Source: Ructibacterium gallinarum (GTDB lineage: Bacteria; Bacillota; Clostridia; Monoglobales; Monoglobaceae). From it: a DNA stretch of 64,000 bases. Shown here piece by piece: positions 7,841 to 18,300 of this stretch. The DNA lies in the NCBI RefSeq assembly GCF_014982785.1, contig NZ_JADCKB010000004.1, forward strand, positions 1 through 64,000, written 5' to 3'. Every line of letters begins with the position of its first letter. The first letter of the stretch is position 1. The notes under the pieces were generated by a model. It saw only the letters and a list, made by a program, of their open reading frames with translations, did no database searches and was not told the origin of the DNA. Position numbers and translations under genes: made by a program.

Positions 7841-9745
7841 CTACTTTACCTCAAATGCCGCAAAACCATAAGGCTCAATGTTAGAAAAAAGCTTAACTTT
7901 TTTCCCATAAAGTTTCCCCATACAATTTAAAAATTTCACCTCTGAATAGGTTTGATCAAGGATGATTTCAGGCTCTATTATTTCGTCAAAATTAACATTG
8001 AATAAAGCAACAGAAAGCGCATTTTTATCATCACTTTGTGCCGTTTGCATGTACAAAAACGGATTCTTTACACAAATTGCTGGCAAAGATTTTTTGCATA
8101 ACCAGGGAATGGCATCTATTAAATGTTGCTGTCGATAATAATTATTGAAATAATTATAAGCATTTTTGTCACTTCTGTAAGCATCAATTGCAAAAATATA
8201 AAAACGCAGGCCGTCCTCATTTTCATACAAGTACGAAGCAACCTCTCTGCCGGGCATAAAAACACTTTTGACCAAAGCTGTATCCGAGCATTTTATTTTA
8301 TACATTGTGACTTCTGAAATATTAGTAATTTCATCATTTTCAGCGCAAAACATTTCGCCCGTAAAGTTCGCACTACTACATTTTATTAGTCCAGTATCAA
8401 TGCCTCTTTGCGCCAAAATTTCAGCAGCAACCACATCTAAAATGGCGCCATTTTTTAATTCATTCTTTTGGATGTATCTTGCATTTTCACCAAAAACAAT
8501 GGCTGGATACTCTGTTATATTGCAATATGTGGTTGGTATTGCATTTTCGCACAAAAGCTTTTGTCCCGGACTATAAATTGTATTTTCAACAAATCTGGAA
8601 ATCCCTGGTGTATATTTTTGGGGAAGCACAAATTTTTCTACCTTGTGCATAACCTCGTATACCCTGACACCAATGTTTTTTTTGTCTCCAAAAAAATTTT
8701 TTATACCATCGCGTAATAACTTGTTTTTTACATGACGGGCAGTATATCCTCTCTCATAAGTTACATCACGATTATAATCAAACATATATTTTAAAATACC
8801 ATCCGTTTCCCCTGTAGCAAGTAATGCCAAATCAAATATTTCCAGCAACCTTGATGGGACTATGTATCTTGGTCTGGGATAAACGTCACCCTCTGTAAAT
8901 ATTTCTATATCCTCATGCTGACACCAAGCGGCCTGCATCCTGGTGTATTCTACCGCATTTTGTACCCTTATTCCATGGTAAGGAGCTCCAATGGTACGTA
9001 AAAAAGGCTTTGTTTTTCCCGCAAATACTTTTGCAAGCCTTATTCCATCCGTTCCGCTAAAATCCCAGATATCGTGGCAAGTACAGCTGCCAAGGCGAAT
9101 GTTTTCATCTACCTCATCCACCGCTGCCCGCATAAGTTTGGCAAAGTCTAACAAGCTATCCCCCATAACCTTTAACCAGGCCGAACGGTAACGGTTCTCG
9201 CCACCGGTAAAGATTACCTCTTCCAACTTGCTTCTGGGAATTTCCTCTCCAATCTCTTGATAATACTGCTTTAAATGAAGCTCACAGCAACACCCCATAT
9301 TATATCTACGGGTATTTAACCGAAAATCATCATCAAACATAATAATATCCGGCTGCATCTGAGCAAGTCGTTTGATGGCATGGTAATAACAATTTTGCAA
9401 GTTTTTATCCAGCGGACAAAAAGCTTCCTCTTCTACTTTGCCGTCTACTCCTTCGATTCGAGTAAACGAATCGACATATTCTGATTGTTGGTCATGGGTT
9501 AATATGCCCCCATGTCCAAAAGCACCCTCCCAAACGCCTACTTCAAAGCCTTGTTCTTTTAAATAGGAAATTAAAAACTCCATTTTTTCCGGTTCTTGAT
9601 AGATATAGCAGTCTTTTTTATAGAAAGGTATAAGTCCACACAGAAAAACCCTACTCACTTCCGCCCTGCGAAATTCTTCCACAAATATTGGAAGGGACTT
9701 TTTATTCATTGTTTGAATACTAACAGGAACTGACAATTTATACAT
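7841..9745 (-). CDS. Putative TIM-barrel glycoside-hydrolase-like protein
   Basis: 634 residues from the ATG at 9745 (site GGGGTG six bases upstream; an in-frame GTG at 9754 is the alternative). No signal peptide. The N-terminal ~350 residues have the strand-helix rhythm of a TIM barrel: VFLCGLIPF, GVWEGAFGHGG, PDIIMFDDDFR (134-144), then IEIFTEGDVYPRPRY with E285 at a strand end. The last ~270 residues are a beta-rich region, as in clan GH-A enzymes with a trimerisation and a C-terminal beta domain. I do not recognise a named family. The acidic residues at strand ends and the locus argue for a cytoplasmic glycosidase on imported oligosaccharide, but this is inference. Confidence 0.55.
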   Translation of the reverse strand: MYKLSVPVSIQTMNKKSLPIFVEEFRRAEVSRVFLCGLIPFYKKDCYIYQEPEKMEFLISYLKEQGFEVGVWEGAFGHGGILTHDQQSEYVDSFTRIEGVDGKVEEEAFCPLDKNLQNCYYHAIKRLAQMQPDIIMFDDDFRLNTRRYNMGCCCELHLKQYYQEIGEEIPRSKLEEVIFTGGENRYRSAWLKVMGDSLLDFAKLMRAAVDEVDENIRLGSCTCHDIWDFSGTDGIRLAKVFAGKTKPFLRTIGAPYHGIRVQNAVEYTRMQAAWCQHEDIEIFTEGDVYPRPRYIVPSRLLEIFDLALLATGETDGILKYMFDYNRDVTYERGYTARHVKNKLLRDGIKNFFGDKKNIGVRVYEVMHKVEKFVLPQKYTPGISRFVENTIYSPGQKLLCENAIPTTYCNITEYPAIVFGENARYIQKNELKNGAILDVVAAEILAQRGIDTGLIKCSSANFTGEMFCAENDEITNISEVTMYKIKCSDTALVKSVFMPGREVASYLYENEDGLRFYIFAIDAYRSDKNAYNYFNNYYRQQHLIDAIPWLCKKSLPAICVKNPFLYMQTAQSDDKNALSVALFNVNFDEIIEPEIILDQTYSEVKFLNCMGKLYGKKVKLFSNIEPYGFAAFEVK

Positions 9746-9799
9746 TTTTATCACCCCATCTTTTTACATTTTAGCTGGTCCTGATACCTTTTCATGCCA

Positions 9800-10645
9800 T
9801 TATAAATTTAATAAAATAATTGACAGAGTCCCTATAAAATATCCGACTAGCTGTATGTGGGACAATCGTTCCTTATAAATAAAGGTCGCAGTAACAAATC
9901 CAAGAACCACACCACCTGCCGAAACACTAGGAAAGAGTATCGCATTCGGAATCAATCCCGTCAAAACCAACATCATAAGGTTAACACCGCCATTTGCCAC
10001 TCCATTTAGTATCCCCATTCCCACACACAATCTTGCTTCCTGAAAATTTTCATGAAAAATGCATGAGAGAAGAAAAAAGGTTCCCCCGCAAATTAGAAGT
10101 GCCATGATCATTAATTCATTTTTGTAACCACCGTCAAATGCTATTTGCTGCGCTTTTTGAATAGTAGAACACATGCCATTACCAAAAAACGAAAACAATA
10201 AGGCCATCACCCAAGGCAAAGAAAACATCACTTTTTGCTTTTTATCTGCAATTAAAAATAACGATAAAATTAAAAGCAATAATCCAAGAACGCCAATACC
10301 ACCTAACTCCTCTTTGAGGAAAAAAATTCCATAGAGTGTTGGCACAATGAGTGAGTAGGAATTGACCAACATAGAAATAGACAACGAACCCCATTTAATT
10401 GAAAGGAACAACCCCAATATCGCAGAGATAAAGCTAATTGCAAACGCCAATGCGTACCAGAAAACATCTAAAGTGAAATGAAGCCGCCCGCCAGAGCTAA
10501 AAATGAAAAAAAGCATTGCCGAGAAAGACGTGATGGATAAAAACAAATAGGGCTTTGGCAGTTTTGCACTTTGATTATATTGTTTTTGCAAAATATTTTG
10601 CGTCGCCACTAATAGAATCACTAGCAGGAGTAATATATATTGCAT
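9800..10645 (-). CDS. DMT/EamA-superfamily transporter
   Basis: 281 residues and about ten hydrophobic helices, starting at residue 2 (YILLLLVILLVATQN), with the internal two-fold repeat of drug/metabolite transporters. Conserved SLSISMLVNSYSLIVPTLYG closes the first half, and a similar segment (PSVSAGGVVLGFVTATFIYKE) occurs in the second half. It sits in the plasma membrane. Being inside the sugar operon it probably moves a mono- or disaccharide or a catabolic product, as a second route beside the ABC importer. Direction and substrate cannot be read from sequence. Confidence 0.82.
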   Translation of the reverse strand: MQYILLLLVILLVATQNILQKQYNQSAKLPKPYLFLSITSFSAMLFFIFSSGGRLHFTLDVFWYALAFAISFISAILGLFLSIKWGSLSISMLVNSYSLIVPTLYGIFFLKEELGGIGVLGLLLLILSLFLIADKKQKVMFSLPWVMALLFSFFGNGMCSTIQKAQQIAFDGGYKNELMIMALLICGGTFFLLSCIFHENFQEARLCVGMGILNGVANGGVNLMMLVLTGLIPNAILFPSVSAGGVVLGFVTATFIYKERLSHIQLVGYFIGTLSIILLNL

Positions 10646-10725
10646 AAAAAAGTACCTTCTTCCCTTTCACGATGTTTTCATAAATTAAATTCTGCCAATT
10701 TGTCTCTGAAATCACCTGAAAATGT

Positions 10726-11790
10726 CTATATTTCGGCTTCCATTATATTTTCCAGTAAATCCCCCAAAACCTGAGCCATAGATGCAAAACCCAAATCGTT
10801 GGGATGTGTGTTATCCACGGTTCCGTCATACTTAGCCAGTCTCATCAGTTTATTGCCCGGGATAAAATATACATTTCTATCCCCATTTGAAATGGCATGT
10901 TTATATGTCTTTTGAATAATTTGAAGTCTTTCTTTTTCATAATCTTCTAAAAAAAACTTAGGCCTCGACAATATAACCACAGGTAATTTCGGCTTTTCCC
11001 GACGTATCTCACAGAACATATGCTCATGCGTGTAATACAGATGACGGGCAGTCGGAGCATTATGATCATAATCATATACAAACACGGACATATCGAGTGA
11101 CTTGATATAGTCTGCCATTTTCTTTTCTCCTTTGGCATTTCCCGAAAATCCAAGATTGATATAGTCGCAGTCAAGTCTTCGTGCAATCATGCTCTGATAT
11201 GTATTTCCCGGTCTGGATGCACAGCCACCTTGTGTGATGGACGATCCATAATAAACAATCGGTTTTTCCTTTTTATAGGGTGCTGCTTCTTTTAAGAACG
11301 CTTGCTCAGATATTCCTACATACAGCTCTTTTACATTGCTGTATAAGGGAAAATAAATGGTTACGGTGCGTTTGGTTTTCGATCCAAATTCTATCACACC
11401 TTCAAATCCGTGCTCCATGTCATATGGAGGGATAAACGTCCCTCCATACTCCTCCCCGCATTTTCCTCCCACGTATAAATCAAAGCCAGCAGAGCCAGTT
11501 AACGTAATATGCGGCATTTTGCCTACCGCTTCCATTTTGGTCAGGATAGCAACATATGGGCTGTTGGTTTGAAACCTTACCCTTCCTCCTGCTGTGTTGG
11601 TATGAAGAGAAAAGACTCCCTCACTCACCTCTTTGGCGATTTTCTCAGGCAATCTCCGGAACCGTCCGTTTTCATAAAAAATTCCATATAATCGAAAAGG
11701 ACATTGTAACACATTATAAAATTTTACATCCTCTTTTTGTAAACTTGATTTTACAGCAAAATTTTTGTCAACCGTTGCTATATTTCCCAT
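10726..11790 (-). CDS. SGNH/GDSL hydrolase with N-terminal GxDLY domain
   Basis: 354 residues. An N-terminal beta domain carrying GFDLYVGG (102-109) is followed by an SGNH esterase domain: GSSITQGG (block I, S184), LGFSGNAKG (block II, N218), YDHNAP (block III) and DNTHPND (block V, D326/H329). This order matches the paired GxDLY and Lipase_GDSL_3 families, found in polysaccharide-use loci. There is no export signal, so it probably deacylates imported oligosaccharides in the cytoplasm, complementing the CE7 esterase. It lies 88 bp downstream of the GH38 gene and in the same direction. Confidence 0.82.
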   Translation of the reverse strand: MGNIATVDKNFAVKSSLQKEDVKFYNVLQCPFRLYGIFYENGRFRRLPEKIAKEVSEGVFSLHTNTAGGRVRFQTNSPYVAILTKMEAVGKMPHITLTGSAGFDLYVGGKCGEEYGGTFIPPYDMEHGFEGVIEFGSKTKRTVTIYFPLYSNVKELYVGISEQAFLKEAAPYKKEKPIVYYGSSITQGGCASRPGNTYQSMIARRLDCDYINLGFSGNAKGEKKMADYIKSLDMSVFVYDYDHNAPTARHLYYTHEHMFCEIRREKPKLPVVILSRPKFFLEDYEKERLQIIQKTYKHAISNGDRNVYFIPGNKLMRLAKYDGTVDNTHPNDLGFASMAQVLGDLLENIMEAEI

Positions 11791-11878
11791 ATGTACACCT
11801 CAAGGTTATAAAATTAATGCGGTTAAAACAATTTGTCACTTTACTAAGTTATATCTTTTCTGCGGAGAAACAAAATGT

Positions 11879-14263
11879 TTATTCTTCCCACTCCAGCACA
11901 TTGAGTTCCTTTCCATTGTAATCAAAGGTTTTTAATCCGCAATGCCTGATATGAGAATGCACCTGATTTCCGAATAACACAAAGGAAATGTCGCTGTCTT
12001 CCCCATTGATCTCATACATTCTAATCACCGGGGTATTGTTGTCCTCACTTTGTTTCACCGCAGAAACAATGACATTTTCATTATTGCACGCAAAACAACT
12101 TTTCTTCAGCGGGAGAACCCCGTTATGAAAGCTGCCCGTAATCGCCCTGAGTCCATAATTAAGCACTGCCGCTGTCTTTTCTGATGCACTGTTTGATTCA
12201 TATCCAAATATTCTATAAGAAAACTCATGTACACCTAAATCCATATACTCACAAAATTCATCACGCTCACAATAGTGGTCACCATAAATAGCTGTTCTTA
12301 AAACCGTTAGCCGTATTTCTTCATTCTTTGTATCGTATGCATATTTACTATCATTGGCAACACATAAATTTCCGCTTGCGAACCATGACCCAAAGGGCTC
12401 TTCACCAGTATATCCTTTTCTGCAAATCGTGCCGTAAGGAACCTTCGCAATCACTGTTTCATTGATAAGTGGAAAATTAAATTTTACCGTTCTATGTTTT
12501 TCATGAAAATCCAATTTGACGCTTACATCAACATAATTTGCATCAGCATCAAGGGTGTATATTCTCTGTAATGTAGATCCATTGTATTCGCTGGTCACAC
12601 AAACGGAAGCCCGGACACAGCCTGGTTCTATCACTTGAAAAGAAGGATTACCAAATACACCGACTTCCTCCCCAAGCTCATCTACATCATGTCCCCAAGT
12701 ATTGCAATGCGTCTCATCCAATACAATTGCTCTGCAAGCTCTGTCTATGATACATGTTCCCTTTTCTTTATCATACAGCCTACAAATATCTCCTGTTTCT
12801 TTGGAAAATTCAACTCTAATCTTACTATTTTCAAGTGTGTTTTCAGACACATGGATATCAGATGCAAATGAAACATTGCTCTCCTGTTCCGTAAACATGC
12901 GGTACACCGCATACCCCATAGGTTCAACTTCAGCGGTAAATACAGTATCATGTTTGTTTCCAAAATTGGTATGCCTTCCTCTAACAATTTGAAATGGGAT
13001 CTCCCTATCCTCCCAATTGGTCATTTTTTGAGCTGCCCCATATATGCGAATCGTTTGTCTGACCGGCCAAGCATGCGGATTAAAAACGACAATCGGCGTA
13101 CCCAAAACCTCGTGTACCCACATTGCCCACTGTCCTCGAGATTTCTCTTCTGACTTATAAGAGGGCAGTGTTGCTCCGTTCAACGTGTCTATATTCCACG
13201 CAATTTTCTGCATTGCAAGATTGATTGCTTGTTCGGTTATGCTCATCGTTTCTCCATACAAATACCTGGCATCCTCATAAACTTGTTTGATAGAACAGCC
13301 GCCCAATATATCATGAAATTGATTAAACAATACATTTTTCCAAGCAGTATTCAACTTTTTTTTAGGATATTCTGCCCCAATTAACTTCGTTGCCATCATA
13401 GACAATGTCTCTGCCGCTAAAAGATTATTTTCACAACGTCTATTGCCCGTTTTTATAAAGGTATTTGCACTATAACAGCCACGTGCATTATGTTGTAATT
13501 CTCCATGAACCGTCGGTAAGTTTTGCTGATCAATTTTTGAAAAATATTCATCAACACTTGAATATATCATTCCATCAATCTTTAATTTAGATATCTCATC
13601 AAGAAGCTTAATAGTGGGGCCGCCGCCATGATTTCCCACGCCAAAAAAAGCCATATAATCTAAATTTTCTTTTTCTGCTTTTTCCTTGATCTTTTCAAAA
13701 GTTTCCATACAGCTTAGATCTATATGATATGTAAAAGGCAAGCGAAAAACACAAACTTTGCTTCCATCATCGCTTTCCCATTGAAAAAGAGAGTACTCTA
13801 TTCCGCTTTCCTCCGGTGCAGGCCGCATACATACATAATTATCAATACCACTACTCTTAAGCACCTTTGGCAAAGAACCATTATGTCCAAAAGGGTCTAC
13901 ATTATAACCCGTTTTAGCAATTACACCAAATTTTTCCTTAAAGTAACGCTGTGAAATTAATGCGTGCCGGGCATAACTTTCTCCGTCTGGGATATTACAA
14001 TCAGGCTGTAAAAACCACCCTCCTACAATACTCCAACGCCCCTCCTTGACTCTCTCTTGGATTTGAGAAAACATTACAGGATCAACCTGTTCAATCCACT
14101 GATAATATACTGCGCTGCCAGCTGTAAATTTTAAATGAGGAAATTCTTTCAATCGGTCAAGCGCACTTCGATATGTCGCTAAAACCTCTGAAAAACCATC
14201 CTGCCATCTCCAAAGCCACGCCGGATCAATGTGTGCATTCGCTATTAAATACAAATTTGCCAT
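11879..14263 (-). CDS. GH38 alpha-mannosidase
   Basis: 794 residues, normal for bacterial class II alpha-mannosidases, which cleave alpha-mannosidic bonds with a zinc ion and a catalytic Asp. Motifs: NAHIDPAWLWRW (9-20; zinc ligands H11, D13), NVDPFGHNGSLP (121-132; nucleophile D123), GVGNHGGG, and FNQFHDILGG for the last zinc histidine. A beta-rich C-terminal half follows, as in the family. ATG has the site AGAGGGAAG. No signal peptide, so it trims imported oligosaccharides. It is the first gene after the AraC regulator, behind a 139-bp gap that may hold a promoter. Confidence 0.93.
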   Translation of the reverse strand: MANLYLIANAHIDPAWLWRWQDGFSEVLATYRSALDRLKEFPHLKFTAGSAVYYQWIEQVDPVMFSQIQERVKEGRWSIVGGWFLQPDCNIPDGESYARHALISQRYFKEKFGVIAKTGYNVDPFGHNGSLPKVLKSSGIDNYVCMRPAPEESGIEYSLFQWESDDGSKVCVFRLPFTYHIDLSCMETFEKIKEKAEKENLDYMAFFGVGNHGGGPTIKLLDEISKLKIDGMIYSSVDEYFSKIDQQNLPTVHGELQHNARGCYSANTFIKTGNRRCENNLLAAETLSMMATKLIGAEYPKKKLNTAWKNVLFNQFHDILGGCSIKQVYEDARYLYGETMSITEQAINLAMQKIAWNIDTLNGATLPSYKSEEKSRGQWAMWVHEVLGTPIVVFNPHAWPVRQTIRIYGAAQKMTNWEDREIPFQIVRGRHTNFGNKHDTVFTAEVEPMGYAVYRMFTEQESNVSFASDIHVSENTLENSKIRVEFSKETGDICRLYDKEKGTCIIDRACRAIVLDETHCNTWGHDVDELGEEVGVFGNPSFQVIEPGCVRASVCVTSEYNGSTLQRIYTLDADANYVDVSVKLDFHEKHRTVKFNFPLINETVIAKVPYGTICRKGYTGEEPFGSWFASGNLCVANDSKYAYDTKNEEIRLTVLRTAIYGDHYCERDEFCEYMDLGVHEFSYRIFGYESNSASEKTAAVLNYGLRAITGSFHNGVLPLKKSCFACNNENVIVSAVKQSEDNNTPVIRMYEINGEDSDISFVLFGNQVHSHIRHCGLKTFDYNGKELNVLEWEE

Positions 14264-14402
14264 GAACTTCCCTCTTTCTCCTCTTTTGCTCTATATATTT
14301 GTAAAAAGCATTAAAGCATATTTTTGACCTCTCATGCCACATTGCTTTTATATTCGGTTCTCCCAAAATTCATAAAATTATATCATTAAACGAACTCGTA
14401 TA
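14264..14402 (-). promoter_or_regulatory. Gap upstream of GH38 gene, weak promoter candidate
   Basis: 139 bp between the AraC stop and the mannosidase start. On the minus strand TTATGA, 17 bases, TATAAA (about 14342-14370) could be a weak promoter. A short direct repeat TGCTTTAATGCTTT lies near 14301-14315. The TGTCTA repeat seen at the main operon promoter is not present here. Confidence 0.3.
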
Positions 14403-15296
14403 TTAAAATGCCCTATCTCCATTACTTGCCCGATATTGATTGGGTGAAATATTCAGTTTGCGTTCAAACACCCTATACATTTGCTGATACCCAGTAAATC
14501 CTGCCTTAACAGCAATATTTTCAAGATTTTCGTTTGTAGTAAGCAATAATTTTTTTGCAAGCTCAAACTTGGACTCAAGAATATACTGTGTTACTGTTTG
14601 ATCAAATTTCTCAAAAAAAATACGATTCACCTGCTTTTCGCTTAAAAATACATATTTACAAATATCTTCTAAGCATACGTTATTGGTGATATTCACATCA
14701 ATATAGTTTTTTATGCTGGATGCACGCATTTTGCTGAAATCATTCTGTAATTTTGGTTTAAAAAATTTTTCTTTTTTTGCTACAATCTGTATCGTTTTTA
14801 TAATGCACTCCATAATCATTATTTTGCTTCGCAAATAATATCCAAATTGCTTTTCTCTATTTTCTTTTCTGATTTGATCCAGCACTCCCACAATACTTCC
14901 ATCATCATGAAAAGACTGATAATATATTTCTTTCATAATTGCATGCATTGTGCCGATTTCAAAACGGTCAATTTTACTTTTTTGTTCATCCGCAAATATG
15001 ATTTGACATTCTATACTGTACGATATCATGGGGTCGCTATCAAAAGAGAATTCCGCATGGTTGACATATGGCTTGGTAAAATAAATATCTCCTTTGCTTA
15101 CCTCAAACTCTGCATCTTCAATAGAAACCTTTGCTTTTCCACTTACCACATAATGAAATTCATAATCCTTGTGCATATGGATGGGGGCAAAAAGGCCCCC
15201 ATCCGTCTCCATACGCGTAAAACGATGCACAATAATCTGCATATCACCATAAGGTATGGTGCAATTATATTCATCTAAAACATGTTCTAATTCCAT
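14403..15296 (-). CDS. AraC-family transcriptional regulator of the sugar locus
   Basis: 297 residues. An N-terminal cupin-like sensing domain (HMHKDYEFHYVVSGKAKV, 41-58) is followed by a linker and two helix-turn-helix motifs in the last 100 residues, ending in the typical signature GFTGYQQMYRVFERKLNISP. It begins 5 bp after the stop of the 1234-residue secreted protein, so it is co-transcribed and probably translationally coupled, giving feedback on the locus. It is the only transcription factor in the locus and the natural candidate to bind the direct repeat at 29235-29268; that link is inference. Confidence 0.9.
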   Translation of the reverse strand: MELEHVLDEYNCTIPYGDMQIIVHRFTRMETDGGLFAPIHMHKDYEFHYVVSGKAKVSIEDAEFEVSKGDIYFTKPYVNHAEFSFDSDPMISYSIECQIIFADEQKSKIDRFEIGTMHAIMKEIYYQSFHDDGSIVGVLDQIRKENREKQFGYYLRSKIMIMECIIKTIQIVAKKEKFFKPKLQNDFSKMRASSIKNYIDVNITNNVCLEDICKYVFLSEKQVNRIFFEKFDQTVTQYILESKFELAKKLLLTTNENLENIAVKAGFTGYQQMYRVFERKLNISPNQYRASNGDRAF

Positions 15297-15301
15297 ATCT
15301 G

Positions 15302-18300
15302 TTAAACCTTTATCTGTATTTGAATTGAATTAAGGAATCCCCAAGTTGTATTGGCCTGCACATTAAATTCTGCCTTAATATATACTACATTGCCTCCTAC
15401 AATATCCGGTTCGTTCGTATAACAAGTAAATATTTGATTGGTATTGTGAGAGAAAATGCTTTGCAAATCACTTATCTCATCGTATATATATCCATTTGCA
15501 CTTGCCTTTATCTCGACGTTTGATCCCATAATAGCGCGTCCGGAATAATTTACAACTACCTCTTTGATGGGCTGATCTGACTCCACTTTCCAGACAGCGG
15601 ATCCAGTACTTCCTATAGCGGCCAGCCCAATTGTATCTAAATTATTACCATCAAGCGGAGCAACCTGAATATTATTCTCGGAATATAGAGTTTCACGATA
15701 AGAATCATCATTCAATTCTTCATCAATTACTGTAATATATTCTTCAAAAATTTTGGTTGCATAATAGCTTTCCTCGTCTCCGGCTTTTAGAGGCATATAG
15801 TACACACTGACAATATTTCCTTCTTTAAATCCAATTCCCTTTCCAGGTGCTGCTGCCAAAAATGTCCCAGCCCCCTCGGTCTTTGAGGAATCAAAAGTAG
15901 TCATGGAATCCAGCTTAAAGAGCCACTTCTTACCGGTACCTTCCTCCGTTATTTCCATATATGGAGATATCATCTCCGGGAACTGCGCCTCGGTAAATTT
16001 AGTAATTGTCCCTTTGACCAATCCATAACGAAGCTCCAGTTTAGAAATCTCTCCTTCGTCATTCAGCGTTACATCCGCCCTCTCTCCTAAAAGAATATCT
16101 TTCATTTTTTCACGCGGATATTCTTGCAGTTCGCCACAGCCGGCATCAATAGGCCCCCGATAAATTTTTGCATCGTCTGCAAATTTAAAGAAGGAACCTC
16201 TGCTATAATTACTCAATTCCACGTCATGGAAAGAAATCATAACTTCATCTTCTGTTTGCCACTCTTGCACGCCCGTAAATCCAGTAAACTGTTTGGGGTA
16301 TTCTTTTACCGGCCTACCCGCAGTTAATGTAAGCGTTACCACACCATCAACTTCAATGTATTCTCCATTGCCACATTTTTCGAGAACATATACATCTCCG
16401 TCCTTGGTTAAGCTATATCTGCCGCTTTTATCAGAGAAAGATAAAGTAACATCATTGTTTCTTTCCGCCCCTAATTCAAACCGAACTGTTTCCCCAATTT
16501 CACGAAGGATAATGCCCACTGGTGTTTCACTGTCTGCTGCTTCCACCGTGATTGGATAATCTCCTAACTTTCCATTGCCGATCACCATGAATTTTGCAGG
16601 CATGCTTAAAGACTGTGTACCCAGCAAAAGCTGCTTTGCACTTTTGAATTTTCCTTGCTGATACAGCTTCTCTGCTTCGATATAATTAGGATGGGTCCCC
16701 GCATATGACTTTTGCTCTGCAAGCATCTTTTCAACATCCGCACGGTAAGTAACAATAAGATTATTCAGTCTGGTTTCAGAGAGTGTATAATTAAATCCAT
16801 CAGTATGACCTAATGTCTCTCCAAATTTTGCGAGTCCTCTTACCCGATAAAGGCCACACCACGACCTGGTTCCCGATGTATAAAGACGAACCATTGCATA
16901 AGCAACAGATTTTGTTTTGTCAATATAGTCGCTAATATCATATGGAACACCGCCCACATCCATTACAACATTAGACGGCACCAAATTGAGGTTATTCAAG
17001 TCCGAACCAGCATATACTTCCACTCGACAATTTGGGTCCATGTGCGACCAGCATAGGCCGTAAAGCATAATGGCTGCACCATTCTCTAAAGGCTTTCCTT
17101 TGTTGTCAATCTTAAAAGTTAAGCTTCCTTCATAATCTTCATCCATAGGGCACGCAAGATTCCATCTGCGCATTGGCTCCGTACCCATTCCATCTGATGC
17201 AATCAACACATCATCTGGCTCAAAAGTAGTATTTTCATCGAAATCATACCTGAAAAGTTCTCTTCCCTCAAATGGTTCTACATATTCCTCGGTATGAACA
17301 GTCTGATCCATTTCAGCAAGCTTTGGCTGTGCCGCCTTGGTCGTGTTGTACAAAACTCCATATTGTGCACCGGCAGCATAATAGTCATCTAATGGGTTAA
17401 TGGCCAGGCCATCACCGCCACATTCAATGTTAACAGCTGCAAATTTACCACGTGCAGCCGTATGTGCACCCATATTTCTGTTTGCAACGTTTCCGGACAA
17501 TCCATATCCTTCCATACCGACATGCCCATTTTTAGTAATTGCTGTTTCATACGTATCCCATTCGGAAATTACTCTTTTCTCTATATTGGTATCAAACTGA
17601 TGTGTATAAAAATTATCCATCAGCTGATAGTCCGGTAATGTAATTTCATCACCTTTCACAGTAATGTAATCCGATGCGGCACCTTCTGCGGCTGCAGTCA
17701 TAAGGTCGGCTGCATAATCGTTTAAATTATAGAATAATGCTTCCTGCTCTTCCTCATCCAGCCAATCAGTAGGGTCAAAATCTACGCCATAGTTTTCTTT
17801 CAGTGCATCCACAAATTGTTGAGATGAATCACAGACTTCCTTTATTTCTGTGGGAGTAAACAGGAATTCTGTCCAATATTGAGGCTCATTTTCAATAAAA
17901 ACTGAAATCTCTGGAATTCCCTTATCCCCTGCAATAATTTTAGACTCTGCAATTTTTTGACTCATATATTTACAAAATTTTCTATATTTGTCCAATCTGA
18001 CACTGTTTAAATAATCATTATTCATGGAAAGCCATGGATTGTTACCCCATGTATTGGGCGTAGTTGTTTGGTAAATTCCTCGGCCATTAATATTTTCTGG
18101 TGCATATACCAGCATCTGATATTCAAGGTCGCTAAAGAATCCCCCTTTACCGTCCGGCACATAAGTCGGATTACCTCCCCACCAGGAATTAAAATTAATA
18201 GCCATCGGAACATCAAGTTCGCGCGACAATTCCACAACTGCATCTATTACGTTGTAAACATGTTCATCAGGCCATAAAAGATAAGTAACCTCAATCACAT

